64,000 nucleotides of DNA, taken from the NCBI RefSeq assembly GCF_025465945.1, contig NZ_JANLNW010000006.1:147758-211757 (forward strand), written 5' to 3'. The position numbers and the translations under genes are program-made. Source of the DNA: Pseudomonas sp. 6D_7.1_Bac1 (GTDB lineage: Bacteria; Pseudomonadota; Gammaproteobacteria; Pseudomonadales; Pseudomonadaceae). The notes below the pieces were generated by a model. The model was not told the DNA's origin. It did not search any database and worked only from the letters and a program-made list of their open reading frames with translations. Positions 53,888 to 63,959 of the stretch are shown piece after piece; positions within the stretch are counted from its first letter, which is position 1, and every line of letters starts with the position of its first letter.

Positions 53888-54205
53888 TCAGATGGCCAGA
53901 ATGGCTTGAGCCAGTTGTGCGTCAGTGGCTTTCAACTCTGGAGCCTGTGTGTGGATGTAGTCGAGAGCACTTTCCAGGCGGACGCCACGGATCGCGCCTT
54001 CGCTGGCCACGAAACTGGCCGCGTCATCACGGGCGGCGCGAACGATCTTCTTGTCCCGCAGCGAAGACGAGAGGTTGGTTGTGGCGTCGGAGCTGTCCTT
54101 GAGTGCACCGACGACAGTGTCAGTGGTGATAATGAAGCTGGAGGCATGCGAATTGGCAGCCACGGCCAGCAGGGCTGCAGCGCTGAGCAGACGAAGACGG
54201 GACAT
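53888..54205 (-). CDS. DUF2388 family exported protein, copy 3
   Basis: This 105-residue protein has a signal peptide (LLSAAALLAVAANSHA) and the core ARDDAASFVASEGAIRGVRLESALDYIH, ending LAQAILAI. I chose ATG 54205 (MSRLRLLS) after a GGAGTT ribosome-binding site; the frame to 54370 is not supported. It is first of the three copies in transcription order. Confidence 0.86.
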   Translation of the reverse strand: MSRLRLLSAAALLAVAANSHASSFIITTDTVVGALKDSSDATTNLSSSLRDKKIVRAARDDAASFVASEGAIRGVRLESALDYIHTQAPELKATDAQLAQAILAI

Positions 54206-54385
54206 GGGATAACTCCTGTGAATAAACCATAAATAGTGACGCCAAGAATAACGTCGGGCAGCCACTGCGTGATGCGTAACGTCTGAGAGATCAGACGTAC
54301 CCTGCGCGGGGCTCGCCACGTTGTCTTCGGATATTAGGCCGTTGTCCAACCGTTCGAATAGCCCTGTCACCCCATCTAGACACAG

Positions 54386-54595
54386 TTAGCGCCAAAAAGG
54401 TTTATCCAGTTCGACCAGTCGATCAGAGTGGCTGATACCTACGTCAGACAGCTGCTGTTCATTAAGTTGCGCCAGCACGCGCCGGGTGCGGGCTCTTTCC
54501 ATGCTTCGACCGGTAGCGGTGATCAGTCGGATCACGAGTGTGAGTAACGAAGGTCGGCGAGTACGCGGGAGCGAAGTATCAAGTAACCGATTCAT
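54386..54595 (-). CDS. DUF1127 family small protein
   Basis: This 69-residue basic protein ends with the DUF1127 pattern LAQLNEQQLSDVGISHSDR and LDKPFWR. Proteins of this family are small, RNA-binding in some alphaproteobacteria and involved in stress or metabolic control. A second, related copy lies at 54865. CGAGGAA-type ribosome-binding sequence lies before the ATG. Confidence 0.88.
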   Translation of the reverse strand: MNRLLDTSLPRTRRPSLLTLVIRLITATGRSMERARTRRVLAQLNEQQLSDVGISHSDRLVELDKPFWR

Positions 54596-54715
54596 GGTGT
54601 ATTCCTCGCGGAGAGGCCGATTGAACAGCCTTGGGACACCATGTTGGTCGCTTCGCAGTCGCTAGAGCAGCTACACCAGCGTTAAATTGTACTGGTTCAG
54701 TTGTAGATTTATTTA

Positions 54716-54727
54716 AACTGTACCTGT
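54716..54727. promoter_or_regulatory. AACTGTACCTGT box upstream of DUF1127 gene (54386)
   Basis: This 12-mer recurs exactly at 55233-55244, upstream of the other DUF1127 gene. Related sequences (TGTACTGG near 54689, CTGTACCAG near 54742) lie nearby. It may be the site of a MocR/GntR-type regulator. Confidence 0.5.
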
Positions 54728-54771
54728 GTCTGATTGCCCTTCTGTACCAGCCGTTTTTCAACCCTGAAACG

Positions 54772-54807
54772 ACAAAACCCGTCGCGGTTTCCCACGACGG
54801 GTTTTGT
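54772..54807 (-). terminator. Terminator between the two DUF1127 genes
   Basis: ACAAAACCCGTCG (54772-54784) and CGACGGGTTTTGT (54795-54807) form a perfect 13-bp stem with a 10-base loop. In the minus direction it lies about 60 bases after the stop of the gene at 54865. Confidence 0.75.
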
Positions 54808-54864
54808 GTATTCAATTCGGGGTGCTGGCGGTGGACCCGGTGGGTCAGGGCCAGCGACGCTAAC

Positions 54865-55080
54865 TTAGCGCCAGAACGGCTTGCTCAGCTCTTCGTAGCG
54901 TTGTGCTTCGCTAATCCCGGCGTCAGCCAGCAGACGCGAATCCAGACGAGCCAGTTGATGGCGGCTGGAGATGCGGCGCTGCCACAGCATCAGGTTGGCG
55001 ATAACGCGAAGAGGCATAGCAGCCTGGGATTTTGCAGCGTTGTCTTCGAAGAACAGTTCGGAACTGAGTGTACGTTCCAT
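54865..55080 (-). CDS. DUF1127 family small protein, second copy
   Basis: This 71-residue protein ends in LARLDSRLLADAGISEAQRYEELSKPFWR, closely like the end of the first copy (DVGISHSDRLVELDKPFWR). I chose the ATG at 55080 (MERTLSSELFFED) because GGAAGG lies upstream at a good spacing; the in-frame ATG at 55089 directly abuts that sequence. It may be co-regulated with the first copy through the shared upstream box. Confidence 0.85.
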   Translation of the reverse strand: MERTLSSELFFEDNAAKSQAAMPLRVIANLMLWQRRISSRHQLARLDSRLLADAGISEAQRYEELSKPFWR

Positions 55081-55399
55081 GGTTGACATCCTTCCGCTTA
55101 TGGCGGGATTAGGTAGTGGTTTAACTGATGCCAATGATCCTCTCGTTTGGCCAGTCTCTCTAGATACAGTTCACCTGTATTGTGAGGGACCAGTTAACTG
55201 TTAATAGGTGCTGTACTGCTCGGAAATGAGGCAACTGTACCTGTCGGCACTGTAATGGTGCGTTTTTAGGTGTTTGGCTTGAAAGTGTAGGTAATTACGG
55301 TAGGAAATGACCGGTACAGCAGTACAGTTTCTGCAAGATATTTGATTGGCGATGGCAAGCTGACGAAAGTGTGTTTGCGCCAGCTGCCATCTGTATCAA
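55081..55399. other. Intergenic region with repeated CTGTAC motifs
   Basis: This gap between DUF1127 copy 2 and the CoA-transferase holds several CTGTAC/GTACAG motifs: CTGTACTG near 55211, AACTGTACCTGT at 55233-55244 and GGTACAGCAGTACAG around 55313-55327. No gene is supported. Confidence 0.55.
55233..55244. promoter_or_regulatory. AACTGTACCTGT box upstream of DUF1127 gene (54865)
   Basis: Exact copy of the box at 54716-54727. A further inverted pair GGTACAG/CAGTACAG follows near 55313. Confidence 0.5.
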
Positions 55400-56893
55400 T
55401 CACACGGCGAGCATTCTGCCGGTTTCTTCCAGGTTGATGTGCCAACTGAGGGCGTCGCGCAGGATGTGCGGGGTGTGTCCGCCGACGGCGCAGGCCGCCT
55501 CGAAGTAGGTATTCAACGCTTCGCGGTAGTCCGGGTGCACACAGTTGTCGATCACCACCCGCGCCCGCTCCCGTGGTGCCAGGCCACGCAAGTCGGCCAA
55601 GCCGATCTCGGTCACCAGGATGTCGACGTCATGCTCGGTATGGTCAACGTGGCTAACCATCGGCACCACACTGGAAATCGCCCCGCCCTTGGCAATCGAC
55701 TTGGTGACGAAGATCGCCAGGTGCGCGTTGCGGGCGAAGTCGCCGGAGCCGCCGATGCCATTCATCATCCGCGTACCGCAGACGTGGGTGGAGTTGACGT
55801 TGCCGTACAGGTCGAACTCCAGCGCCGTGTTGATGCCGATGATGCCCAGGCGACGAACCACTTCGGGGTGGTTGGAGATCTCCTGCGGGCGCAGCACCAG
55901 TTTGTCCTTGTAGCGCGCAAGATTGCCGAACACATCGGCATTGCGTCGGCTCGACAGGGTGATCGAGCTGCCCGAAGCGAAGCTCAGTTTCCCGGCATCG
56001 ATCAGGTCGAAGGTCGAGTCCTGCAGGACTTCGGAGTACATGGTCAGGTCTTCGAACGGCGAGTCGATCAGCCCGCACATCACCGAGTTGGCGATGCTGC
56101 CGATACCCGCCTGCAGCGGGCCGAGCTTGTTGGTCATGCGCCCGGCAGCTACTTCCTGCTTGAAGAAGTCGATCAGGTGATCGGCGATGGCCTGGGTGTC
56201 GCTGTCTGGCGGTAACACCGTGGACGGCGAGTCGGACTGGTTGGTGATGACGATGGCGACGATCTTTTCCGGTGGTATCGGGATCGCGGTACTGCCGATG
56301 CGGTCGTCGACCTTGACCAGCGGAATCGGCGTGCGGGTCGGACGGTAGGTCGGGATATAGATGTCGTGCAGACCTTCCAGATTCGGATTGTGCGCCAGGT
56401 TGATCTCGACGATCACGTGTTTGGCGAAAATCGCGAAGCTGGCCGAGTTGCCGACCGAGGTGGTAGGCACGATATGGCCAAGCTCTGTGATCGCCACGGC
56501 TTCAATCACCGCGATGTCCGGCAGCTTGAGTTGCTGGTTGCGCAGTTGCTCCACGGTTTCCGACAGGTGTTGGTCAATGAACATCACCTCGCCAGCGTTG
56601 ATCGCCTTGCGCAGTGTGCTGTCGACCTGAAACGGCATGCGGCGGGCCAGCACCCCGGCTTCGGTCAACTGTTTGTCGAGGTCGTTGCCCAGGCTGGCAC
56701 CGGTCATCAGGCTGATTTTCAGCGGCGTGACCTTGGCGCGCTCGGCCAGTGCATGGGGCACGGCTTTGGCTTCGCCGGCGCGGGTGAACCCGCTCATGCC
56801 GACGGTCATGCCGTCCTGAATCAGAGCGGCAGCGTCAGCGGCGCTCATTACCTTATCCAACAACGAAGGCAAGCGGATACGATCACGGTACAT
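55400..56893 (-). CDS. Acetyl-CoA hydrolase/succinyl-CoA:acetate CoA-transferase family protein
   Basis: This 497-residue cytoplasmic enzyme belongs to the Cat1/AarC family that moves CoA between acetyl, succinyl or propionyl groups. The catalytic Glu lies in NTALEFDLYGNVNSTHV and the glycine-rich oxyanion loops are GPLQAGIGSIANSVMCG and NGIGGSGDFARNAHL. It matches PA5445. It is monocistronic, facing the pntB gene across a terminator. Confidence 0.92.
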   Translation of the reverse strand: MYRDRIRLPSLLDKVMSAADAAALIQDGMTVGMSGFTRAGEAKAVPHALAERAKVTPLKISLMTGASLGNDLDKQLTEAGVLARRMPFQVDSTLRKAINAGEVMFIDQHLSETVEQLRNQQLKLPDIAVIEAVAITELGHIVPTTSVGNSASFAIFAKHVIVEINLAHNPNLEGLHDIYIPTYRPTRTPIPLVKVDDRIGSTAIPIPPEKIVAIVITNQSDSPSTVLPPDSDTQAIADHLIDFFKQEVAAGRMTNKLGPLQAGIGSIANSVMCGLIDSPFEDLTMYSEVLQDSTFDLIDAGKLSFASGSSITLSSRRNADVFGNLARYKDKLVLRPQEISNHPEVVRRLGIIGINTALEFDLYGNVNSTHVCGTRMMNGIGGSGDFARNAHLAIFVTKSIAKGGAISSVVPMVSHVDHTEHDVDILVTEIGLADLRGLAPRERARVVIDNCVHPDYREALNTYFEAACAVGGHTPHILRDALSWHINLEETGRMLAV

Positions 56894-57018
56894 GGATTGT
56901 TATCTCGGGCAACGGAAGCAAGATGCGCAGTCTAGTGATTTCAAAAAAATTCGCCCCGCGACCATGGTCGAATGCCGGCCTCTGATTTAGAGCCTTTGGT
57001 CGGGTTTTAGCCGGCAAT

Positions 57019-57051
57019 AAAAAACCCCAGCCTACTAAGGCCAGGGTTTTT
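57019..57051 (-). terminator. Terminator of the pnt operon
   Basis: An imperfect stem AAAACCCcaGCC/GGCCaGGGTTTT is followed in the minus direction by a T run. It lies about 25 bp after the pntB stop. Confidence 0.8.
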
Positions 57052-57074
57052 CGGTATTGCTGCTTGCGCAGTCT

Positions 57075-58511
57075 TTATTCGACGGCTTTAACCATGTCTT
57101 CGATGACTTTCTTGGCGTCGCCGAAGACCATCATGGTTTTGTCCAGGTAGAACAGTTCGTTGTCCAGACCGGCATAGCCGCTGGCCATCGAGCGTTTATT
57201 GACGATGATGGTCTTGGCCTTGAAGGCTTCGAGAATCGGCATACCGGCGATGGGCGACTTCGGATCGTTCTTCGCTGCCGGGTTGACCACGTCGTTGGCA
57301 CCGAGCACCAGCACCACGTCGGCCTGACCGAATTCGGAGTTGATGTCTTCCATCTCGAACACCTGGTCGTAAGGCACTTCGGCCTCGGCCAGCAGGACGT
57401 TCATGTGGCCGGGCATACGACCGGCTACCGGGTGGATCGCATACTTCACGGTTACGCCACGGTGGGTCAGCTTCTCGGTCAGCTCTTTAAGCGCATGTTG
57501 TGCCCGAGCTACCGCCAGGCCGTAGCCTGGAACGATGATCACGGTGTCGGCGTTGGTCAGCAGGAACGTCGCATCGTCTGCCGAACCGGATTTCACCGGG
57601 CGGGCTTCTTTCGAGCCAGCCGGGCCAGCCGCGTCTGCATGGTTGCCGAAGCCACCGAGCAGTACGTTGAAGAACGAACGGTTCATCGCCTTGCACATGA
57701 TGTAGGAGAGGATCGCACCGGACGAACCGACCAAGGAACCGGCAATGATCAGCATCGAGTTGTTCAGCGAGAAGCCGATACCCGCCGCTGCCCAGCCGGA
57801 GTAGCTGTTGAGCATCGAGACCACCACCGGCATGTCGGCGCCACCGATCGGGATGATGATCAGCACACCGAGTACGAAGGCCAGGGCCAGCATCAGGGCG
57901 AAGGCGCCGAGGTTGCCGGTCATCATAAAGGTGATGCCCAGACCCAATGTCGCCAGACCCAACAGCAGGTTGATTTTGTGTTGGCCGCCGAACTGTACCG
58001 GTGCGCCCTGGAACAGGCGGAACTTGTACTTACCCGACAGTTTGCCGAACGCAATCACCGAACCGGAGAAGGTAATGGCACCGATGGCCGCGCCCAGGAA
58101 CAGTTCCAGACGGTTACCGGCAGGAATCGAATCACCCAGTTGTTTGACGATGCCCAGCGATTGCGGCTCGACCACGGCGGCGATGGCGATGAACACGGCG
58201 GCCATACCGATCATGCTGTGCATGAAGGCGACCAGTTCCGGCATCTTGGTCATTTCAACGCGTTTGGCCATGATCGAACCGGCGGTTCCGCCGATCAGCA
58301 GGCCGACGATCACGTAGCCGATACCGGCAGTGGCCAACTCAGAGCCGAGTTTGAACACCAGTCCGACGGTGGTGACGATGGCCAGCGCCATGCCGAGCAT
58401 GCCGTACACATTGCCGCGTCGCGACGAGGTCGGGTGCGACAAACCCTTCAGGGCCTGGATGAAGCAGATCGACGCGATCAAGTAGAGCGTCGTTACGAGA
58501 TTCATGCTCAT
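57075..58511 (-). CDS. pntB: NAD(P) transhydrogenase subunit beta
   Basis: This 478-residue membrane subunit has about nine helices and a C-terminal NADP-binding domain III (VIIVPGYGLAVARAQHALKEL and VVLVLGANDVVNPAAK). With PntAa and PntAb it couples proton entry to hydride transfer from NADH to NADP+. Its start shares one base with the pntAb stop region (58511). It is last in the operon. Confidence 0.96.
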   Translation of the reverse strand: MSMNLVTTLYLIASICFIQALKGLSHPTSSRRGNVYGMLGMALAIVTTVGLVFKLGSELATAGIGYVIVGLLIGGTAGSIMAKRVEMTKMPELVAFMHSMIGMAAVFIAIAAVVEPQSLGIVKQLGDSIPAGNRLELFLGAAIGAITFSGSVIAFGKLSGKYKFRLFQGAPVQFGGQHKINLLLGLATLGLGITFMMTGNLGAFALMLALAFVLGVLIIIPIGGADMPVVVSMLNSYSGWAAAGIGFSLNNSMLIIAGSLVGSSGAILSYIMCKAMNRSFFNVLLGGFGNHADAAGPAGSKEARPVKSGSADDATFLLTNADTVIIVPGYGLAVARAQHALKELTEKLTHRGVTVKYAIHPVAGRMPGHMNVLLAEAEVPYDQVFEMEDINSEFGQADVVLVLGANDVVNPAAKNDPKSPIAGMPILEAFKAKTIIVNKRSMASGYAGLDNELFYLDKTMMVFGDAKKVIEDMVKAVE

Positions 58512-58834
58512 TACTTAGGCGCCTCTTCTTTTACGGCTTTCGGGGCTTTTTTCTTGAACATCTCAAGCATCCTGCGAGTGACCAGGAAGCCACCGAACAC
58601 GTTGACCGCAGCCAAAGCCACCGCGAGGGTGCCCATGGTCTTGCCCAGCGGCGTCACGGTCAGTGCCGCCGCCAGCATGGCGCCGACGATCACGATCGCC
58701 GAAATGGCGTTGGTTACCGCCATCAGCGGTGTGTGCAGTGCGGGTGTAACGTTCCAGACCACGTGATAACCGACATAAATCGCCAGCACGAAGATGATCA
58801 GGTTGTAGATACCGGGGGAGATAAGCTCTTCCAT
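58511..58834 (-). CDS. pntAb: NAD(P) transhydrogenase alpha-2 subunit (membrane part)
   Basis: This 107-residue protein carries the three helices that in E. coli are the C-terminal part of PntA ([57 protein letters not shown]). Here it is a separate gene, as in PAO1 (PA0195.1). It lies 15 bp after pntAa. Confidence 0.95.
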   Translation of the reverse strand: MEELISPGIYNLIIFVLAIYVGYHVVWNVTPALHTPLMAVTNAISAIVIVGAMLAAALTVTPLGKTMGTLAVALAAVNVFGGFLVTRRMLEMFKKKAPKAVKEEAPK

Positions 58835-58849
58835 CGTCTGAATCCCTGC

Positions 58850-59971
58850 TTAGGCGTTTTTGCGGATGACTTGGCCGTCGCGGCACATCAGGCACGCAGC
58901 GACGATGTCGTCTTCTAGGTTGATCTGGAATTGGCCTTCGGGTGTGAAGACCAGCTTCAGGAAGTCCAGCAGGTTACGGGCGTACAGCGCTGAGGCGTCT
59001 GCACCGACCTGGGCTGCCAGGTTGGTTGGGCCAGCAATGGTCACACCATGAGCGACGATCACCTGATCGGCCACGGTCAGTGGGCAGTTGCCGCCCTGCG
59101 CGGCTGCCAGGTCGATGACCACCGAACCTGGTTTCATCTGCGCCACGGTTTCAGCGCTCAGCAATACCGGTGCCTTGCGGCCAGGAATCAGTGCGGTGGT
59201 GATGACGATGTCGGCTTGCTTGGCGCGCTCGTGCACGGCCAGGGCCTGACGTTGCATCCAACTGGCCGGCATGGGGCGTGCGTAACCGCCGACACCGACG
59301 GCACATTCGCGTTCTTCATCGGTCTCGTACGGGACGTCGACAAACTTGGCGCCAAGGGATTCGATCTGTTCCTTCACGGCCGGACGCACGTCGGACGCTT
59401 CAATCACCGCGCCCAGACGTTTGGCGGTAGCAATCGCCTGCAAGCCTGCCACACCGGCGCCAAGGATCAGCACGCGAGCGGCCTTCACAGTGCCTGCTGC
59501 CGTCATCAACATCGGCATGAAGCGCGGATAGTGATGGGCGGCCAACAGCACGGCTTTATAGCCGGCAATGTTGGCTTGCGAGGACAGCACATCAAGGCTT
59601 TGCGCGCGGGAGGTGCGCGGCGCCGCTTCCAGGGAGAACGCGGTAATGCCGCACTCGGCCAGTTTGGCAATGGTCTCATTGCTGAACGGGTTGAGCATGC
59701 CGACCAGCACGGTGCCGCGTTTGATCAGGGTCAGTTCGCTGTCGCTGGGGGCGACGACCTTGAGAATCAGCTCTGCGCCAAATGCATCGTTGGCGCTGCC
59801 AATCATTGCGCCTGCCGCTTCATAAGCACTGTCGACAACGCTGGCATTAATGCCGGCGCCGCTTTGCACAGTGACCTTATGACCCTGGCCGATCAGTTTC
59901 TTGATGGTTTCCGGGGTTGCAGCAACCCGCGTTTCACCGGTCTGGGTTTCGAGAGGAACACCAATGTGCAC
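58850..59971 (-). CDS. pntAa: NAD(P) transhydrogenase alpha-1 subunit (NAD domain)
   Basis: This 373-residue cytoplasmic subunit binds NAD(H). The Rossmann motif is ARVLILGAGVAGLQAIATAKRLG, and the alanine-dehydrogenase-like N-terminal half includes LVGMLNPFSN. The start is a GTG (VHIGVPLE read as Met) with CAGGAG upstream. It is the first gene of pntAa-pntAb-pntB. Confidence 0.95.
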   Translation of the reverse strand: MHIGVPLETQTGETRVAATPETIKKLIGQGHKVTVQSGAGINASVVDSAYEAAGAMIGSANDAFGAELILKVVAPSDSELTLIKRGTVLVGMLNPFSNETIAKLAECGITAFSLEAAPRTSRAQSLDVLSSQANIAGYKAVLLAAHHYPRFMPMLMTAAGTVKAARVLILGAGVAGLQAIATAKRLGAVIEASDVRPAVKEQIESLGAKFVDVPYETDEERECAVGVGGYARPMPASWMQRQALAVHERAKQADIVITTALIPGRKAPVLLSAETVAQMKPGSVVIDLAAAQGGNCPLTVADQVIVAHGVTIAGPTNLAAQVGADASALYARNLLDFLKLVFTPEGQFQINLEDDIVAACLMCRDGQVIRKNA

Positions 59972-60401
59972 GTCAAATCTCCTGCTTGATCTTATTGCTT
60001 TCGATCTTTCTTAGATGGCCAGCGCACTGCGGAGGGTGCGGCTGGGGCGGCCGATCAGCACGATCCCGCCGTATTTCGGGCGGGGCGCGGCATTTTGCAG
60101 GCGAACTTTGTGGCCTTCAAGGGATTATGACGGGTGACGGAAAATTAACTACAAGTCACCCCGTGACCGAATGTCGCAAGTAACCGCTTCAATCCCTTGT
60201 AAGCCGTGCCTTGTAAGGGTTTTTGCCGAAATTCAAGAATTTACACATCGGCGCTGTGAATGACGCAGCATTGCTTTGAATCAGCACCTCAAAGCCACGT
60301 CGTTAGGCGCTTGTGGGACGATTGTGCCTCCCGTGGATACAGTCTGCTTAAATGCGACAATTAGTTATATCTGTAGTGCTTTTGTTTTGCTGACTACGGG
60401 G
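59972..60401. other. Intergenic region between pntAa and the LysR gene
   Basis: This 430-bp gap lies upstream of pntAa and downstream of gcdR (both minus strand). It includes a dyad CGGGTGAC (60131-60138) / GTCACCCCG (60155-60163). The region 60190-60400 shows no gene or clear hairpin. The pnt promoter is presumably here. Confidence 0.45.
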
Positions 60402-61322
60402 TCAACAAGTGATGGATAAGCCCTGCCCCTCTAGGTTGTAGCTGTGTGCCTGGTTGACCAGCCAATCGCGAAATGCGCGTAGAGAAGCTGATTCGACCTT
60501 TCGGTCAGGAATCATCAGGTAATAAGCCTTGATGCTCGACAGTGCCTGAGGGTTGGCAATCACCAGTCGTTTCTCCGCCAACTCGCGCTGAATCAGGAAT
60601 GGAGGGATCAGAGCGATGCCCATGTCATGCATCGCTGCTTGAGCCAGCATGGAGAATAGCTCGTAACGCGGACCTGTCATGTCGCGGGGGACATTCAGGC
60701 TCTGTGAGTCGAACCACTGGCGCCAGGCATAAGGGCGCGTGGTCTGTTGCAGCAGCGGCAGGTCGGCAATGACTTCGGCGCTGAGGTGTGTGCGATCACC
60801 GATGAGTGTCGGGCTGCACACCGGCATCGGATTCTCGCCCATCAGCCTGTGGGATTCGGTGCCGGACCAATCGGCGTCACCAAAGTAGATCGCCGCGTCA
60901 AAGTCGGTGTCGGCAAACAGAAAGGGTCGTGTGCGGTTGGTCAGGTTGACCGTGACTTCCGGGTGTTGCTGCTGGAAGTCCTTGAGTCGTGGCAACAGCC
61001 ATTGAGTGCCGAAGGTTGGCACAACCGCCAGCTCGATGACGTTGGCGCCCTGCTGGCCCATCACCGACAGCGTGTCCCGTTCAACGGCGTCCAGTTGGGT
61101 TGCAACGCGCCGACTGTAGGAAAGCCCTGCTTCGGTCAGCTTCACTCCGCGTCGTGAGCGTCGGAACAGTTCGACGCTGAGGAACTCCTCCAGGCTGGCG
61201 ATCTGTCGGCATATCGCGCCTTGGGTCAGCGATAGCTCTTGAGCGGCCTTGGTAAAGCTCTCATGGCGGGCTGCCGCTTCGAAACTGATCAGCGCGGCAG
61301 TGCTGGGTATCTTCCTGCGCAT
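60402..61322 (-). CDS. gcdR: LysR-type regulator of glutarate/glutaryl-CoA genes (GcdR-like)
   Basis: This 306-residue regulator has an N-terminal winged helix (about 5-65, LISFEAAARHESFTKAAQELSLTQGAICRQI) and a C-terminal effector-binding domain. It is divergent from gcdH, the classic LysR arrangement. I chose ATG 61322 (MRRKIPSTAAL); the longer frame to 61427 runs through the divergent promoter. The effector is probably glutarate or glutaryl-CoA, inferred from position. Confidence 0.9.
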   Translation of the reverse strand: MRRKIPSTAALISFEAAARHESFTKAAQELSLTQGAICRQIASLEEFLSVELFRRSRRGVKLTEAGLSYSRRVATQLDAVERDTLSVMGQQGANVIELAVVPTFGTQWLLPRLKDFQQQHPEVTVNLTNRTRPFLFADTDFDAAIYFGDADWSGTESHRLMGENPMPVCSPTLIGDRTHLSAEVIADLPLLQQTTRPYAWRQWFDSQSLNVPRDMTGPRYELFSMLAQAAMHDMGIALIPPFLIQRELAEKRLVIANPQALSSIKAYYLMIPDRKVESASLRAFRDWLVNQAHSYNLEGQGLSITC

Positions 61323-61343
61323 GTACGGCAACCTCACTAATAG

Positions 61344-61403
61344 TTTGCATAGATGCCATTTAAGGCCATTACGGAGTGAGAAATTAGCACAACAGTATGC
61401 AAA
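61344..61403. promoter_or_regulatory. Candidate GcdR operator pair
   Basis: TTTGCATA at 61344-61351 and TATGCAAA at 61396-61403 are perfect 8-bp reverse complements, 44 bp apart, in the 157-bp gcdR-gcdH gap. LysR proteins often bind two such sites as a tetramer. Confidence 0.45.
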
Positions 61404-61479
61404 ATCCTCGTTTGCCCAATACGGCAACGGCGCCTAGGATCAGTCCACGATATTTGACCTACTTCGCGAGGACTCTCTC

Positions 61480-62661
<1,182 letters not shown>

Positions 62662-62674
62662 TAGGAGAGCGGCC

Positions 62675-63895
62675 ATGGGTGCGTTATCGCATTTGCGGGT
62701 ACTGGATTTATCGCGAGTATTGGCCGGGCCTTGGGCCGGGCAGATCCTCGCGGATCTCGGCGCCGAGGTTATAAAGGTCGAGCGCCCGGGCAATGGCGAT
62801 GACACTCGCGCCTGGGGGCCGCCCTTTCTTAAGGACGCTTACGGCGAGAACACCAGCGAGGCGGCTTATTACTTGTCGGCCAATCGCAACAAGCAGTCGG
62901 TGACCATCGACTTTACTCAAGCCGAAGGTCAGCGTTTGGTTCGTGAGTTGGCGGCCAAGTCCGACATCCTGATCGAGAACTTCAAGGTCGGTGGTTTGGC
63001 GGCCTATGGGCTGGACTATGAATCGCTCAAGGCGATTAACCCTGATCTGATCTATTGCTCGATCACTGGCTTCGGCCAGACCGGTCCTTATGCCAAGCGC
63101 GCAGGCTATGACTTCATGATCCAGGGCCTGGGTGGCTTGATGAGCCTGACCGGTCGCCCTGAAGGTGATGAGGGTGCCGGGCCGGTGAAAGTCGGCGTGG
63201 CGCTGACGGATATTCTGACAGGGCTCTACTCGACGGTCGCGATCCTGGCGGCGCTGGCTCATCGGGAGCATGAGGGTGGTGGTCAGCACATTGACATGGC
63301 GCTGTTGGACGTTCAGGTGGCGTGCCTGGCTAACCAGGCGATGAATTACCTGACTACCGGCATTGCTCCCAAGCGCTTGGGTAACGCTCACCCGAACATC
63401 GTTCCCTACCAGGACTTCCCGACGGCGGATGGTGGCTTCATTCTGACGGTGGGTAATGACGGGCAATTTCGCAAGTTTGCGCAAGTGGCTGGTCAGCCGC
63501 AGTGGGCGGATGATCCTCGCTTTGCGACGAACAAGCTGCGGGTTGCGAATCGTGCGGTACTGATTCCGCTGATTCGCCAGGCAACGGTCTTCAAGACTAC
63601 TGTCGAGTGGGTGGCGCAGCTGGAACAGGCGGGTGTGCCGTGCGGGCCGATCAATGATCTATCGCAGGTGTTTGCCGATCCGCAGGTTAAGGCGCGTGGC
63701 TTGGCGATCGAGCTTCCTCATGCGTTGGCTGGATTGGTGCCGCAGGTTGCCAGTCCTATTCGCTTGTCTGAGACGCCAGTGGAGTACCGCAGTGCCCCTC
63801 CTCTGTTAGGTGAGCACACGCTTGAGGTGCTGCAGCGTGTGTTGGGTCTTGAGGCTGCCGCGGTTGCTGCTTTTAAAGAGGCTGGAGTGCTCTGA
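62675..63895 (+). CDS. gcdG: CaiB/BaiF family CoA-transferase (succinyl-CoA:glutarate type)
   Basis: This 406-residue class III CoA-transferase activates glutarate by moving CoA from succinyl-CoA, feeding gcdH. Family signatures are VLDLSRVLAGPWAGQ, KVERPGNGDDTRAWGPPF and the catalytic Asp in GQHIDMALLDVQVA. It starts 14 bp after gcdH with TAGGAG upstream, so the two form an operon. Confidence 0.92.
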   Translation: MGALSHLRVLDLSRVLAGPWAGQILADLGAEVIKVERPGNGDDTRAWGPPFLKDAYGENTSEAAYYLSANRNKQSVTIDFTQAEGQRLVRELAAKSDILIENFKVGGLAAYGLDYESLKAINPDLIYCSITGFGQTGPYAKRAGYDFMIQGLGGLMSLTGRPEGDEGAGPVKVGVALTDILTGLYSTVAILAALAHREHEGGGQHIDMALLDVQVACLANQAMNYLTTGIAPKRLGNAHPNIVPYQDFPTADGGFILTVGNDGQFRKFAQVAGQPQWADDPRFATNKLRVANRAVLIPLIRQATVFKTTVEWVAQLEQAGVPCGPINDLSQVFADPQVKARGLAIELPHALAGLVPQVASPIRLSETPVEYRSAPPLLGEHTLEVLQRVLGLEAAAVAAFKEAGVL

Positions 63896-63915
63896 GGATT
63901 CCTTCTATATAGAGG

Positions 63916-63959
63916 CGGTGTTTTCCCCTTCCTATATAGAGGGGGAAACACCGTTTTTT
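63916..63959 (+). terminator. Intrinsic terminator of gcdHG
   Basis: The stem CGGTGTTTTCCCC (63916-63928) pairs with GGGGGAAACACCG (63941-63953) with one wobble pair, followed by a run of six T. The loop repeats the CTATATAGAGG sequence that also precedes the stem. Confidence 0.88.
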
